A DNA stretch of 64,000 bases from Linnemannia schmuckeri. Its lineage: Eukaryota; Mortierellomycota; Mortierellomycetes; Mortierellales; Mortierellaceae. Of the stretch, positions 22,641-31,670 are shown piece after piece. The first letter of the stretch is position 1; every line of letters starts with the position of its first letter. The position numbers and the translations under genes are program-made. The notes under the pieces are model-generated. The model did not search any database. It was not told where the DNA came from and saw only the letters and a program-made list of their open reading frames with translations. Location of the stretch: the NCBI GenBank assembly GCA_029449235.1, contig JANATG010000017.1, forward strand, positions 822,001-886,000, given 5' to 3'.

Positions 22641-23183
22641 CTTGAGTCGAATTCGCCCTTGTGACTGTAATGTGTCAGGATTCCCGGCTTCCCCTTAAGC
22701 AGGTCCTCCTGTAGCCTATCGTGGCGCCTTCCCCTAAGCCACCATCGCGACCCTAGGATTCAATCTCATATACTGATGGAATCTCGTCTAGTAGCCTAAG
22801 CTCTCAAGGTACCTACGCCCCAGCGGTCGGTCTCAGCCCCTTCCCTGAGTAGCTCTCGACCCGGTTGTCTTTCCGCCGCGGGCACTGACTCGAGTCCCCA
22901 GGTCCGGGTCCCCTCACCAGTATAAATAGTCCTCCTAGCTAAATAGTCATATTCAGTTCCTTTCCAGTCCTCACTCCTAAATATATATATCATTTTCCCC
23001 ATATACTTTCTCTCTCTATTCTTGATGCCCATCTTCCGCTGGACCTTCATCTATCTAGCCCTCCTCTTCTCACTCTACCTCCTGGAGCTCTCTATCCTAG
23101 GGCTTCCTCCTTCTTCCCCTCTATCTTCTTCTGGTTGTACCCTTGATCGCTCGTGCTGCATTTTTCCCAATGACAGTCACCCG
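22641..23183 (+). other. Possible solo LTR or promoter-like repeat, interrupted by the LINE
   Basis: GC-richer DNA starting near tgtgtcagga (22674) with a TATA-like box (tataaatagtcc, 22921) followed by a pyrimidine-rich segment. This layout resembles an LTR with U3 and R/U5 parts. The LINE inserted at its right edge (14-bp duplication), and the interrupted sequence should resume at 28565. I see no second copy in this window to prove an LTR. Confidence 0.3.
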
Positions 23184-23197
23184 ATTCGCCCTCCAAC
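23184..23197. repeat. Target-site duplication, left copy
   Basis: attcgccctccaac, identical to 28551-28564. It abuts the T-run (A-tail on the minus strand) at the LINE 3' end. Confidence 0.9.
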
Positions 23198-23416
23198 TTT
23201 TTTTTGTTTATAAGAAATTTATTGCGTCGTGGGAGTGCGTGCAGTAAACTAATACTCCTCACCTACAGGAGTCACCGCCATTCAAAGGATATAAAAATAA
23301 ATACTTTCGAAAAAAGTACAAAGGTTACATCTAAACTGGGAAAAAATAATTAACAGATAAAACAGGGAGACCAGACAAAATAAATACAGAGAGTAAGAAA
23401 ATAAAATAGAATACAG

Positions 23417-26410
23417 TTATGTTGGAAAGTTGTTGTCGACAAGAGGGAGCTCGACTGCGGGTGGGGGTTCACGCTCTTCACTCTGGCGCTTCTTCTCGGC
23501 CAGCTGAGCACGAACTTGGTTGATAGCCAAATCCACCGCGGCCAGGACCATGCGAGGTTCAAAGGCTTGGTCCTCGCGGACAAAGGCGTGATGGTATCTC
23601 CAGATGGAGGCAAGGATGGTACCGATCAAGATGAAGATAGGAATGCCGTGAAGGGGCTCGACAGGGTCCGGGTCAGGATAGAAAAGGGAGCAGATGTAAT
23701 CCGCAGTCCAGGCTCGCTCCTCCACATACTTCGAAAGCGCGCCTTGCCATACTTCCAGCTTCTTGGTGCAGCTGAAAAGGAGGTGTTGACTTGTCTCCGG
23801 CTCCGCTCCACAGATACGGCAGAAGGGTCCGGTCATATCAGGAATAATGGAGTGGAGATGGAGTGCAGAGGGAAGTTTGTTGATTAGAAGCCGCCACCAG
23901 ACATTGCGCGCATTGTGCGGGATCTTGTTTTTCCAGAAGGACGTCCAGAAAGCAGCAGTGAATGGTGGATGTGGCGCCACCATGGGTGGATGATGTGGTG
24001 CTGGGGTTGGAGGGCGGTAGGTCTTGGAGAACAACGCCTGACGAAACGAGCGGGTACTGGCTAGTTCGAAGGAACCATTCTCAGACTTGTTGATAACGAT
24101 CCCGTTTAGGCGTTCCGCTAGGTCGTCTACCAGATCGAAAGGTCCATCGTTATCCAAGGCGCGTCTCAGGGCTGGGTGAACCTTGAAATGACCTCCTCTG
24201 GTGTTCTCCTCCAACCTTGAATGGGTGCGATGGCCGATGGAGCGCTCGTCCGATGGAATGAACTCCAGTCTACCTTCTGTCTTGGTCTCGTCTGTCCATA
24301 CAGGTCTGAAGACACGATCCATACGCCAGTTGGGAGGATGAGGCTCGGGAACACCATCGGGCTTGAGCCATTGTGGAAGGAGTGTTGCCATCATGGTTCC
24401 GACCTTCAGTGAGTCCGCCGTTTCCTGATCCCAGGACAAACGAGAGATACGTTCGACCGCCTGCACCAACCCCTTGAGGATCGTGTGTGGGCGAAAATAT
24501 TTCTTCCTTGACGTGAGAAAGAAAGTGGGGCTCACGAAAGGGGCCAACGGAAACTCGGATTCGGTTGCTGATCGTAGAAGATCTTTGAAGAAGGATACCA
24601 TGAAGGAGGTGGTGTCGGAGCAAATTCTCTGAACCGCTCGCAGCTGGAATGCGACAGTCTGGGAGCCAATGTCGACTAGACCAAGCCCTCCCTGAGACCG
24701 CCGGAGGCAGAGATGGTTCCAGGATGGAGAGGGAAAGAAAGGAACGGTGAATTTGCGGATCGAGCCTTGAACTTTCTTCGTCCATTGACGCGTTGGCGGG
24801 TGGACGGCGATGACATGCCAGAGACGGGAAAGCAAAAGGGAGTTGGCGATGACGCTGCGTCCCAGGATCGAGAGCTGGCGACCGTGTTGTAGGTTGATAT
24901 GATGATTGATTTTTTTGTGTATGTTGTTAAAGAAGGCGTCTCGCTGTGTCCGTGTGAGTGCAATGGGGTATCCCAAATAGACCAGGGCATCTTCCACTCG
25001 CCTGGAATGGATGTGGACGTGATCCCGCTGAAGAGCCTGCGAGAGAGTCCCGATGTTCCCAAACAGTGGAAAGGCCACCGTCTTCTTCAAGTTGAGTCGT
25101 GCGTTCGAGGCTCGTCCAAATGTGTCCATAATCTCCTTCAGACAAGTCCACTCCTCTATTGACTTGATAAAGGTAGTAAGATCGTCCGCATATGCCATCA
25201 ACTTCAACGGTCTCGACATTGGGTGGTCGTTGAGTTTGAATCCAGTGATGCCGGGACTTTTGAGAATGGTGTGGAGGAGAGGCTCAAATGCAATGTTGTA
25301 GAGGTGAGGTGATAGAGGATCCCCTTGTCGTAGGCCACGGCGTTGTGGGAAAGGAGAAGCGAGGTATCCATTGATGTTGAGATTGATCTGAGTGCCGAAG
25401 AAGAGGGTGAAGATCGAGTTGATGAGGGGGGCGGGGAAGTTCATCTTTTCCATAACAGCCCGCAAGTACTCTGGGTGGACTCTGTCATACGCCTTTTCCT
25501 GGTCAAATAAAATTCCAGCTCCCCCGATCTTGTTCCTCTCGCAGTGTTCCCGAAAGGCTGCCATAACGAGACCATTGTCTGAGATGTGACGGTCAGGGAC
25601 GAAACCCGTCTGGAGAGGAGTGATCAGGCGGTCCAATGGGCTTCGTAGGCGTATTGTAATGATTTTGGTGAATAGTTTGGCGTCTGTGTTGATAAGCGAA
25701 AGCGGGCGCCAGTTCCCGAGGTCTGCCGCATTCCCCTTCTTGTACAACAAGATCATGCACGTCTGCTGCCAAGACCGGGGCATCCTGGCTTCCAGAAGGG
25801 CTTGCGACATAACACAGGATAGGAGAGAGTCAACTCCGTCGACTGAGAGCAGGAAAGTGTAGAGCTCAAATGGGAAGCCGTCCATCCCTGGTGCTTTCCC
25901 TCGGGCGCTATGAGCCAGGCCTTCGCCAATCTCCTCGACGTCGATGGGGCGCATGAGGTTTTCCTGGTCCTCCTGTGTGAGGATTGCAAGAGCGGGGAGG
26001 TTGGAAAGTAGTTCCCGAATGGCAACGTTGTCGATAGGGTCGGGTGTGTAGAGTTTTTGATAGAAGGATTTGCCGACGCGGCACAGATCGTTGGGAGAAG
26101 AAACTGTAACGTCCGAGTCGGGTATGTTAAGGTGGGTGATGGCGCGTTTGGTTGCTCTGGACTTGAGGACGCGGAAGAAATATTTGGTGCATCGTTCGCC
26201 GAGTTCTCGCCATCTGAGTTGAGTCCTGACCGCCCATGCGTTCATTGAGGCCTCCTGCAGTTTGTCGAGTCTCCGTTCTATTTTATGCCATTCTTCCTCC
26301 AACCTACGGATCTTCTCCGGGTCGGGGATAGGAGCTCCGCGTTGCCAATTGAGGCGACGTAAGGCCTGTTCCCGGTCTCGCTGAAGCTCGATCGAGATAT
26401 CCTTCTTCTC
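23417..26410 (-). CDS. LINE ORF2, reverse transcriptase and C-terminal zinc-finger part
   Basis: From the frameshift at 26411 the frame is open to TAA 23417-23419, close to 1000 residues. Numbering from the internal methionine at 26302, RT motifs appear in order: GKAPGMDGFPFELY (135-148), NWRPLSLINTDAKLFTKI (197-214), QTGFVPDRHISDNG (231-244), FDQEKAYDRVHP (266-277), RRGLRQGDPLSPHLYN (321-336) and the catalytic MAYADD (369-374). A zf-RVT-type finger (FCRICGAEPETSQHLLFSC) lies near residue 810. No RNase H domain is evident. The product would copy element RNA at nicked target DNA. Confidence 0.92.
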   Translation of the reverse strand, partial: EKKDISIELQRDREQALRRLNWQRGAPIPDPEKIRRLEEEWHKIERRLDKLQEASMNAWAVRTQLRWRELGERCTKYFFRVLKSRATKRAITHLNIPDSDVTVSSPNDLCRVGKSFYQKLYTPDPIDNVAIRELLSNLPALAILTQEDQENLMRPIDVEEIGEGLAHSARGKAPGMDGFPFELYTFLLSVDGVDSLLSCVMSQALLEARMPRSWQQTCMILLYKKGNAADLGNWRPLSLINTDAKLFTKIITIRLRSPLDRLITPLQTGFVPDRHISDNGLVMAAFREHCERNKIGGAGILFDQEKAYDRVHPEYLRAVMEKMNFPAPLINSIFTLFFGTQINLNINGYLASPFPQRRGLRQGDPLSPHLYNIAFEPLLHTILKSPGITGFKLNDHPMSRPLKLMAYADDLTTFIKSIEEWTCLKEIMDTFGRASNARLNLKKTVAFPLFGNIGTLSQALQRDHVHIHSRRVEDALVYLGYPIALTRTQRDAFFNNIHKKINHHINLQHGRQLSILGRSVIANSLLLSRLWHVIAVHPPTRQWTKKVQGSIRKFTVPFFPSPSWNHLCLRRSQGGLGLVDIGSQTVAFQLRAVQRICSDTTSFMVSFFKDLLRSATESEFPLAPFVSPTFFLTSRKKYFRPHTILKGLVQAVERISRLSWDQETADSLKVGTMMATLLPQWLKPDGVPEPHPPNWRMDRVFRPVWTDETKTEGRLEFIPSDERSIGHRTHSRLEENTRGGHFKVHPALRRALDNDGPFDLVDDLAERLNGIVINKSENGSFELASTRSFRQALFSKTYRPPTPAPHHPPMVAPHPPFTAAFWTSFWKNKIPHNARNVWWRLLINKLPSALHLHSIIPDMTGPFCRICGAEPETSQHLLFSCTKKLEVWQGALSKYVEERAWTADYICSLFYPDPDPVEPLHGIPIFILIGTILASIWRYHHAFVREDQAFEPRMVLAAVDLAINQVRAQLAEKKRQSEEREPPPAVELPLVDNNFPT

Positions 26411-27311
26411 CTTGGAACTTCTCTCTTGTCGCTTGCTTGAGTTTCTCCATCAAGGACGCCTTAAGGTGGTCCCACGCATCCTGCGGTTGGAAGTCCCGCA
26501 TTCTGTTTAGATCCTCTTTGATCTCGACGGCCAGTTGCTTAGTATAGTCCTTATCATGTAAAATCGAGGTGTTCAGTCGCCAAATTCCTGGCCCAGTCTC
26601 AAGGGCCTCTAGACTCAGCTCGCATGAAAGCATCGTATGGTCTGTCCAGTCGTTGTGCAGGTACGTGTGTGAAGGGAACGTCACACGCTCGGCAAGGTCT
26701 GGTGACATGAAAATGTAGTCGATTGTTGTTTGATAATGATGATTGTTGAAAGTGTGAATGGGAAGTGAATTGAAGGGGTTGAGTGCGTTGATGGTGGTGT
26801 TGTTGATCCAATTTTTCCATGCGATCGGGGCCGTGTTGCGCAAATGGTGATGGTAGTTAAAGTCTCCCAGGACAATGGCTTCGTTGCCAGGAGCTTGGAA
26901 AAAGGGCAGTTGGAGAAGATTGGTGTAAAAGGTGTTGCGTGGTGTCTGGGCCCCAGATGGTGCATAGATGTTACACACTTCAAACAAGACTTTGTCTCCG
27001 GTGTCGACTGAGCCGATTGACGCGACGATTGCTCGACCGTCTAGAAGCACGTATGACGAAAGAAAAGTAAGTTTGGAATGCATAAGCAACAGTGCGCAGT
27101 GAGGAGTCCAGATGCTGTGGTGAGAGTGTAGGGATTTGTTGAGGTATTGGATGGTGTCGGGGTCGTTTGGCTGAATAGATGTCTCTTGCAGCGCCAAGAT
27201 GTCGATCCTTTGAGTGCTGAGGTATTTGTGAAAATTCCTAGTCGCTGTCCGGTTCGTGATCTTGTTAATCGTGCGTGCGTTGAGGGTGGCGATTTTGATT
27301 GTCTTTAACAT
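26304..27311 (-). CDS. LINE ORF2, N-terminal apurinic-type endonuclease part
   Basis: ATG at 27311 opens MLKTIKIATLNARTINK. Typical exonuclease III-like motifs are ATLNARTI, ALQETSIQ (catalytic Glu), VCNIYAPSG, VLGDFNYHH (Asp/Asn) and the C-terminal TDHTMLSCEL (Asp-His). The frame is shifted at 26411: after REKFQ one extra G throws it into a short spurious end that stops at 26304, while the true continuation is the RT frame. Confidence 0.9.
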   Translation of the reverse strand: MLKTIKIATLNARTINKITNRTATRNFHKYLSTQRIDILALQETSIQPNDPDTIQYLNKSLHSHHSIWTPHCALLLMHSKLTFLSSYVLLDGRAIVASIGSVDTGDKVLFEVCNIYAPSGAQTPRNTFYTNLLQLPFFQAPGNEAIVLGDFNYHHHLRNTAPIAWKNWINNTTINALNPFNSLPIHTFNNHHYQTTIDYIFMSPDLAERVTFPSHTYLHNDWTDHTMLSCELSLEALETGPGIWRLNTSILHDKDYTKQLAVEIKEDLNRMRDFQPQDAWDHLKASLMEKLKQATREKFQGEEGYLDRASARPGTGLTSPQLATRSSYPRPGEDP

Positions 27312-27317
27312 AATTAA

Positions 27318-28538
27318 TTAGTTAAGACGAGTCGCCGATTGTTTGCTCAGCTCCTTATTGTTGTAAGTGCCTCCGAAATGAGCCGCCCGCGGGAGTCGGC
27401 CTGTAAATTCGGTGGTTGGGGGTAAGGCGTCCAAAAAAGTGTCATCGTCGCTATCGGAGTTGTCGTCCTCCTTAGAGCGATATTGTTCACGGGTAGGGTT
27501 GGCAAACCTGTTTATGCCACTCACAATGTCGGATGGTCTGGCTTCCTGGGTAGACTCTTGAGGAGTTGGTGTGATAGGCGTGGTGGACGCGATAGGTGTG
27601 GTGGGATCGACAGGTGTGGTGGGGTCGATAGGTGTGGCGGTGGCGACAGGCGCAACGACTGCCACAGGTTGAGTGGACTCTATACCTTCCATGGGAGATG
27701 ACATCTGCGCATTCTTACGGCGTTTCTTGCCGTTGCGCTTGCGTTGCTGTTTGAAGCTTGCTGCATCATGCTCTTTGGCGTCCTTGGCTGGGGGTGCATT
27801 GTTGGACTCCTTAATGGTGTTGGGTTTGGAGGAGGTAGGCGTGGGTTTCGGTTTGAGTGCTCCGACAATGTTGGTGATAATTGGGTGTCCTGGTCCAGCA
27901 ACAATTTCCTTTGGCAGCTCTGGGTGGCTTGGCTTTTCGGCCTTCTCGAACAAAACATATCCGTCCTGAGTATAAACCTTGCGTTTGGGGTGCGCATGGT
28001 AGTACATGCCGATCTCCATGGGGTTGCCGTACTTGCTGAAAAGCTGGATAACGTCGCTCGGTTTGTAATGTTGGGGGATGCGTCGGAAGTTGACTTTGTA
28101 TGTCTGGAGCTTGGGAGGTGTTGGGGTGATTGGGTTGTAGATTGTGTCATTGACCTTCAGTCCGTGCTGTCGAATAGCGGCATAGACCCTAGGGTCTGCA
28201 GGGCGGACCTCGAAGGTTGTGTAGTGTAGATACTGTTCAGTGGCGCAACTGAGCAGGTCGTAGGTGTCCATGAGGATCGTGATGATCGAAATCTCGATCG
28301 TCACCTTGCGGGGAATGTTGAAAATGAGCGTGCCTTCCGAGTTTGTGCGGACATGCAGGTTCATTCCAGACGGCAAAGACTCATCTTGATAAATAGTCTC
28401 GCATTTTTTGGGATATTTGGAAAGAGGAGAGTTGGGAGAAGATGCTGAGGGTGGTGACCTGGCGGCATTCGCAAAGGATGCCGCACTGATGCTGTTTGGG
28501 TTGGTCTCGCCCCCCACGTTAGTATCGCCGTGGGACAT
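27318..28538 (-). CDS. LINE ORF1 (RNA-binding-like protein)
   Basis: The start was set at ATG 28538 (MSHGDTNVGGET) because codons further upstream lie in flanking DNA beyond the target duplication. About 406 residues. A central part, TYKVNFRRIPQHYKPSDVIQ to GYVLFEKAEK, looks like an RRM-type fold, preceded by a strand-rich segment (GTLIFNIPRKVTIEISII). A basic stretch (KQQRKRNGKKRRKN) and a Pro/Thr repeat region (IDPTTPVDPTTPIASTTP) follow, with an acidic patch (SKEDDNSDSDDD). No CCHC knuckle is visible. It should coat element RNA. Stop TAA at 27318 is six bases before the ORF2 ATG, so ORF2 may be translated by reinitiation. Confidence 0.85.
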   Translation of the reverse strand: MSHGDTNVGGETNPNSISAASFANAARSPPSASSPNSPLSKYPKKCETIYQDESLPSGMNLHVRTNSEGTLIFNIPRKVTIEISIITILMDTYDLLSCATEQYLHYTTFEVRPADPRVYAAIRQHGLKVNDTIYNPITPTPPKLQTYKVNFRRIPQHYKPSDVIQLFSKYGNPMEIGMYYHAHPKRKVYTQDGYVLFEKAEKPSHPELPKEIVAGPGHPIITNIVGALKPKPTPTSSKPNTIKESNNAPPAKDAKEHDAASFKQQRKRNGKKRRKNAQMSSPMEGIESTQPVAVVAPVATATPIDPTTPVDPTTPIASTTPITPTPQESTQEARPSDIVSGINRFANPTREQYRSKEDDNSDSDDDTFLDALPPTTEFTGRLPRAAHFGGTYNNKELSKQSATRLN

Positions 28539-28550
28539 GGGAAAGAGTTT

Positions 28551-28564
28551 ATTCGCCCTCCAAC
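28551..28564. repeat. Target-site duplication, right copy
   Basis: attcgccctccaac, at the LINE 5' end; pairs with 23184-23197. Confidence 0.9.
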
Positions 28565-28888
28565 CGAACAAATGGTACTCGCTAACGATCACGTGCCTTT
28601 TAGGTTAAGGGCCTATGCGTGGTAATTAATGCAAGCAACATCTCTCCACAACACACACGCTTCAGGATTAGGAGGGTCCATCAGCTATGAGGGCGACTTT
28701 ACTTGGCACACGCACACCGACGCAGGATTTGAATACAAAAGGTAGACATATCAGGAAGAGAATACAGATCACAGTAGGGACAGTGAATGCTCGCACTTAC
28801 GCTGAATACAATCACAAACAAAAGAAAAGGCGCCGACTTTTCTCGATTTTCAACATTACCCAACCAAGCTACATACACACGTGCTCTC

Positions 28889-29138
28889 CACGGAGATCTC
28901 TATCAAAAGACAACCTCAGATGGCCACGTCAAAATAGGTCTGCCATGTTCACTACAGAGCTGACTACCAAGAGAAGCACGCCCAGAATCTCCGCGATGTA
29001 GTCAAGCTGACACAAGGAGAATTTGATGAACAACATGGAAGGATCACAATAACTTCAACGTCTAACTTTGCCTCTGCCGAAATTTACAATGTCATCAACG
29101 AAGCCAAGGGAGCCCTCGAACTTACTGTGTATGCCTAG
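28889..29138 (+). pseudogene. Fragment of an LRR-protein N-terminal region
   Basis: LYQKTTSDGHVK (28889-28924), then in another frame YQEKHAQNLRDVVKL, TQGEFDEQHGRI and SAEIYNVINEAKGALEL match the protein at 62080-64000, which has LYRMTTSEGHVK, YLEKHAQKLRDVVRL and AAEFYNVFRKAKGVLEL. At least one frameshift (near 28930) and a stop after LTVYA make it a relic. No leucine-rich repeats follow. Confidence 0.75.
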
Positions 29139-29798
29139 GTGGCTACAGAGGGGAGGGAGCATTTTCACCCTTCTGCCCGCAATCACAGACCTCAAGGACA
29201 AGCAGCACGGAAAGCGAGGCGGAGGCAAGGGAAGCGTGGTGCACTATCCTCCGAGTCGCCCAAAAAAGAAAAAGAAAGAGAGACATCGTTCAACTGAGAC
29301 AAAAAAAGAGTTGTTCAACCAAGACAACGAAGGAGAGGGACGTCGTTCAACCAAAACAAAAATAGAAGAGGTCTGTGCCAAATTGTTGTACAACAGCAGT
29401 GCCGAGGAAAGAGGAAAGATGGGCTTGTTCATGGTCAGTCTTTTTTTTTCTCCCTTTAGAGCGAAAGAAAGTGATAAAAGCTAGGCATGAACCTGTGACA
29501 ATACCGAAGTGGTAAAATCTAGCAGAGCAACAAAATATTCAGGCATCTAGAACATTCAGATGAGTGACTATTATGAAAAAAGTGAGTACTGTAAAGTCGA
29601 AAAGGTGAGTGCCGTAAAGTCGAAAAAGAGCGACGTGAAGTCGAAAAAGGACGACGTAAACCGTAGCAGCTCTTCGCCTATATGCACTGCCTTTTGCCTA
29701 TATGCACTGCCCTTTGCCTACATGCACCGCCTTTTGCCTACATGCACCACCTTTTGCCCCATGCAACAACAGGAATCGAAGGACAGCTTTACGCTCTC
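29139..29798. other. Intergenic with two short tandem repeats
   Basis: Units of gt(g/a)aagtcgaaaaag-type sequence repeat near 29580-29660, and a 21-bp unit (ttttgcctatatgcactgcc) occurs about four times at 29687-29760. No gene recognised. Confidence 0.5.
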
Positions 29799-29799
29799 T

Positions 29800-29811
29800 C
29801 AGTATAAGTAG
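29800..29811 (+). promoter_or_regulatory. TATA-like box of the phospholipase gene
   Basis: agtataagtagt lies about 300 bp upstream of the ATG. A 5'-UTR intron is plausible: donor gtacac at 29986 and acceptor attgcttag at about 30094, just before ATG 30102. Confidence 0.4.
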
Positions 29812-30101
29812 TCCCTCATCGCACCAAATGTCCAGTCAATCAGTAGGTCATTTTTTCAATTCAACACATAGCCTTTAAATCCTACTAACTTGCTTCTCGA
29901 CCTTGTTCTCAACACTCTTGTGATCTTTTCAACGTCTTCGGCCTTTCTCGTCTTTGACTTGTCCTCTTCACAACTCTGCCTTAAGGTACACTAAGTTATG
30001 ACAATTATCGTTGAAATTATTTAATTTATGTATTTTATTTTAATTTTAATGAAATCAATGAAAAATGCCATAAATCCAACTGGCAAATTGCTTAGGACCT
30101 T

Positions 30102-30446
30102 ATGAAGACAACACTACTGATCTGGTACATTATTGTGGTGTTGTGTCTGGCAGCGTCGGTTACCTGCAAGTGTGGGCCTGACAATACCCTTGACGGTTTA
30201 GTTCCCGACAAACCTTTTGGCTTGAATTTCGGAGAATGTTGTGTGAAGCACGACGCGTGTTATGGCGCCTGTGGAGGAAGGGTTTATTGCGACCTGAAAT
30301 TCTGGCGTTGTCTCATGTCTTTATGTAGCAATAAGTTCAAGTGGTACAATCCGAAAAGATATGGTTGTTATGCGGTCGCAACCACATACTACTATGGTGT
30401 TTTTAAACTAGGATGGACCAGATATCCTCTGCACTGTTATACATAA
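30102..30446 (+). CDS. Small secreted phospholipase A2-like protein
   Basis: An intact 114-residue protein. Residues 1-22 form a signal peptide (MKTTLLIWYIIVVLCLAASV). The mature part has 11 cysteines and the secretory PLA2 active-site signature CCVKHDACYGACG (46-58), with catalytic His50 and calcium-binding Asp51. A second conserved motif, YCDLKF (62-67), supplies the paired Asp64. The upstream segment CGPDNTLDGLVPDKPFGLNF would be the calcium-binding loop, although the usual YGCYCG form is not seen. The protein is shorter than animal enzymes and fits the compact fungal/bacterial type. It should hydrolyse the sn-2 ester of phospholipids outside the cell, with calcium. The gene has no introns in the coding part and stands alone. 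Use in nutrition, membrane remodelling or interaction with other organisms cannot be told from sequence. Confidence 0.85.
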   Translation: MKTTLLIWYIIVVLCLAASVTCKCGPDNTLDGLVPDKPFGLNFGECCVKHDACYGACGGRVYCDLKFWRCLMSLCSNKFKWYNPKRYGCYAVATTYYYGVFKLGWTRYPLHCYT

Positions 30447-31039
30447 ATAAACAAATTGCCACTCTCATACTCATCGCATGCCAGGTTCTGGGCCGGAGGT
30501 GAGTGAGGGTGAGAAAAAGTGAAAGAGAGTGTGGGAAAGAGAGAATGTGTGAAATTGCTAGACTATAGTGTTTTTAATCGCAACATGAAGGAAAAGGGGA
30601 ACTATGAATAAACGTAGATTATTTATGTAGTTTTGTAAGAAAAAGACAAGAACAGGGGAACAGGGCGAGAAAAGTACAGGGACAGGAGGAAAGATGAATG
30701 CCAAAATAGAGGCACAAACAGCTAAGCCTAAATCTTTTCTGTTAGGATAAGAGAATATGAGTCAAGTTTCGTGGTGCCACATCTTGAATGCCTCATGTAG
30801 TTATTTTGCTGATGGCTTACCCAGCGAGAATTCGGCACATAGTGAGGGAAATCAAGATAAGAGCAAGAGAGAGTGAAAAGAACTAGGAAATAAAAGGAAG
30901 AGGCTAGGAAAGGCTGATGTTTATTGTACAGGGGGCCTTGGGTATTCATGTGTGCTAAGTTACATGGTGTTGGTGGTGTGGTTAGGGAGCCAGGTGGTTT
31001 GGGTATGAGGTGGTTAGATATGGAGGTGGTTCATCTATT
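30447..31039. other. Intergenic, no gene seen
   Basis: AT-leaning sequence with purine-rich patches. No domain-bearing frame. Confidence 0.4.
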
Positions 31040-31670
31040 TTACTTTGATCCTGTCAAACTTCCACTTTTCTCCTCTAGTCCGTAGTAGAGAAAGCTCATG
31101 AGGTCCATGGCCGATGGGTTGAGGGGGTCGCGATCGTGTTCCTGCCTCCATCGAATAAGTGCTTGTTGTCCAGGCACTCGTCTTTTATGGCGTGTTTGGG
31201 CTGCCTTCGAGTCGAATGATTTAGCGAGGGCTCCTACTCTTGCTCCCTTGTCTACTGCTTGTTGCCGTCGACGTTCCACGCTGAGAGCGATCACATTGGG
31301 TTCTTCTCGAGAATGTGTGGACTATTTCCTGGTGCTGGCAAGGCCTGGTTCCTCGGGATCCGTAGAGGCTTGTCGACCAACATGCCTGTAATAGTAGGGT
31401 ACCAGAGCACGCTTGTGCAGAACGAAGTTATAACTGTTGTATTGACCTTGTCCTGCTTGATCTTCTGAAGGACCTTGCTGATTAGAGACCACGGTGGACA
31501 TGCGTAGAGTCTGTTCATATTGGACCAGCAGCTGTTGAAGGCGTCCTGGCTTCAAGCCGTCTCCTCCTGCTTCCATGAGATGTATCAGAGAACCTTGGTG
31601 TTTGCGGCTGTTGCGAAGCTGTGAACCCATCCCCTCTGGAGCAGTCACACTCCAGAGGGTCGAGAATCTC
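31040..31670 (-). pseudogene. Tyrosine recombinase-like N-terminal fragment, cut by the pogo-like element
   Basis: One minus-strand frame runs from the element boundary to 31040, broken by a TAG at 31322-31324. The C-terminal part ALIRWRQEHDRDPLNPSAMD then LMSFLYYGLEEKS resembles the SAM-like N-terminal domain of fungal tyrosine recombinases (W..., DP..PS..DL..FL). The catalytic domain does not follow. The upstream end of the frame runs into the left TIR of the element at 31671, so its original start is lost. A C-terminal recombinase relic sits at 3600-4469. Confidence 0.4.

Larger units (their letters stand above)
23198..28550 (-). mobile_element. Nearly complete LINE (non-LTR retrotransposon), about 5.35 kb
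   Basis: On the minus strand the element holds ORF1 (28538-27318), a 6-nt gap, then ORF2 with endonuclease and reverse transcriptase, a short 3' UTR with an aataaa signal (23223-23218) and an A-tail (poly-T at 23198-23206). It is bounded by identical 14-bp target duplications. The 5' UTR is only 12 nt, so the copy may be slightly 5'-truncated. A single extra base splits ORF2. The perfect duplication and near-intact frames indicate a young insertion. A diverged relic lies at 21416-22640. Confidence 0.92.
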
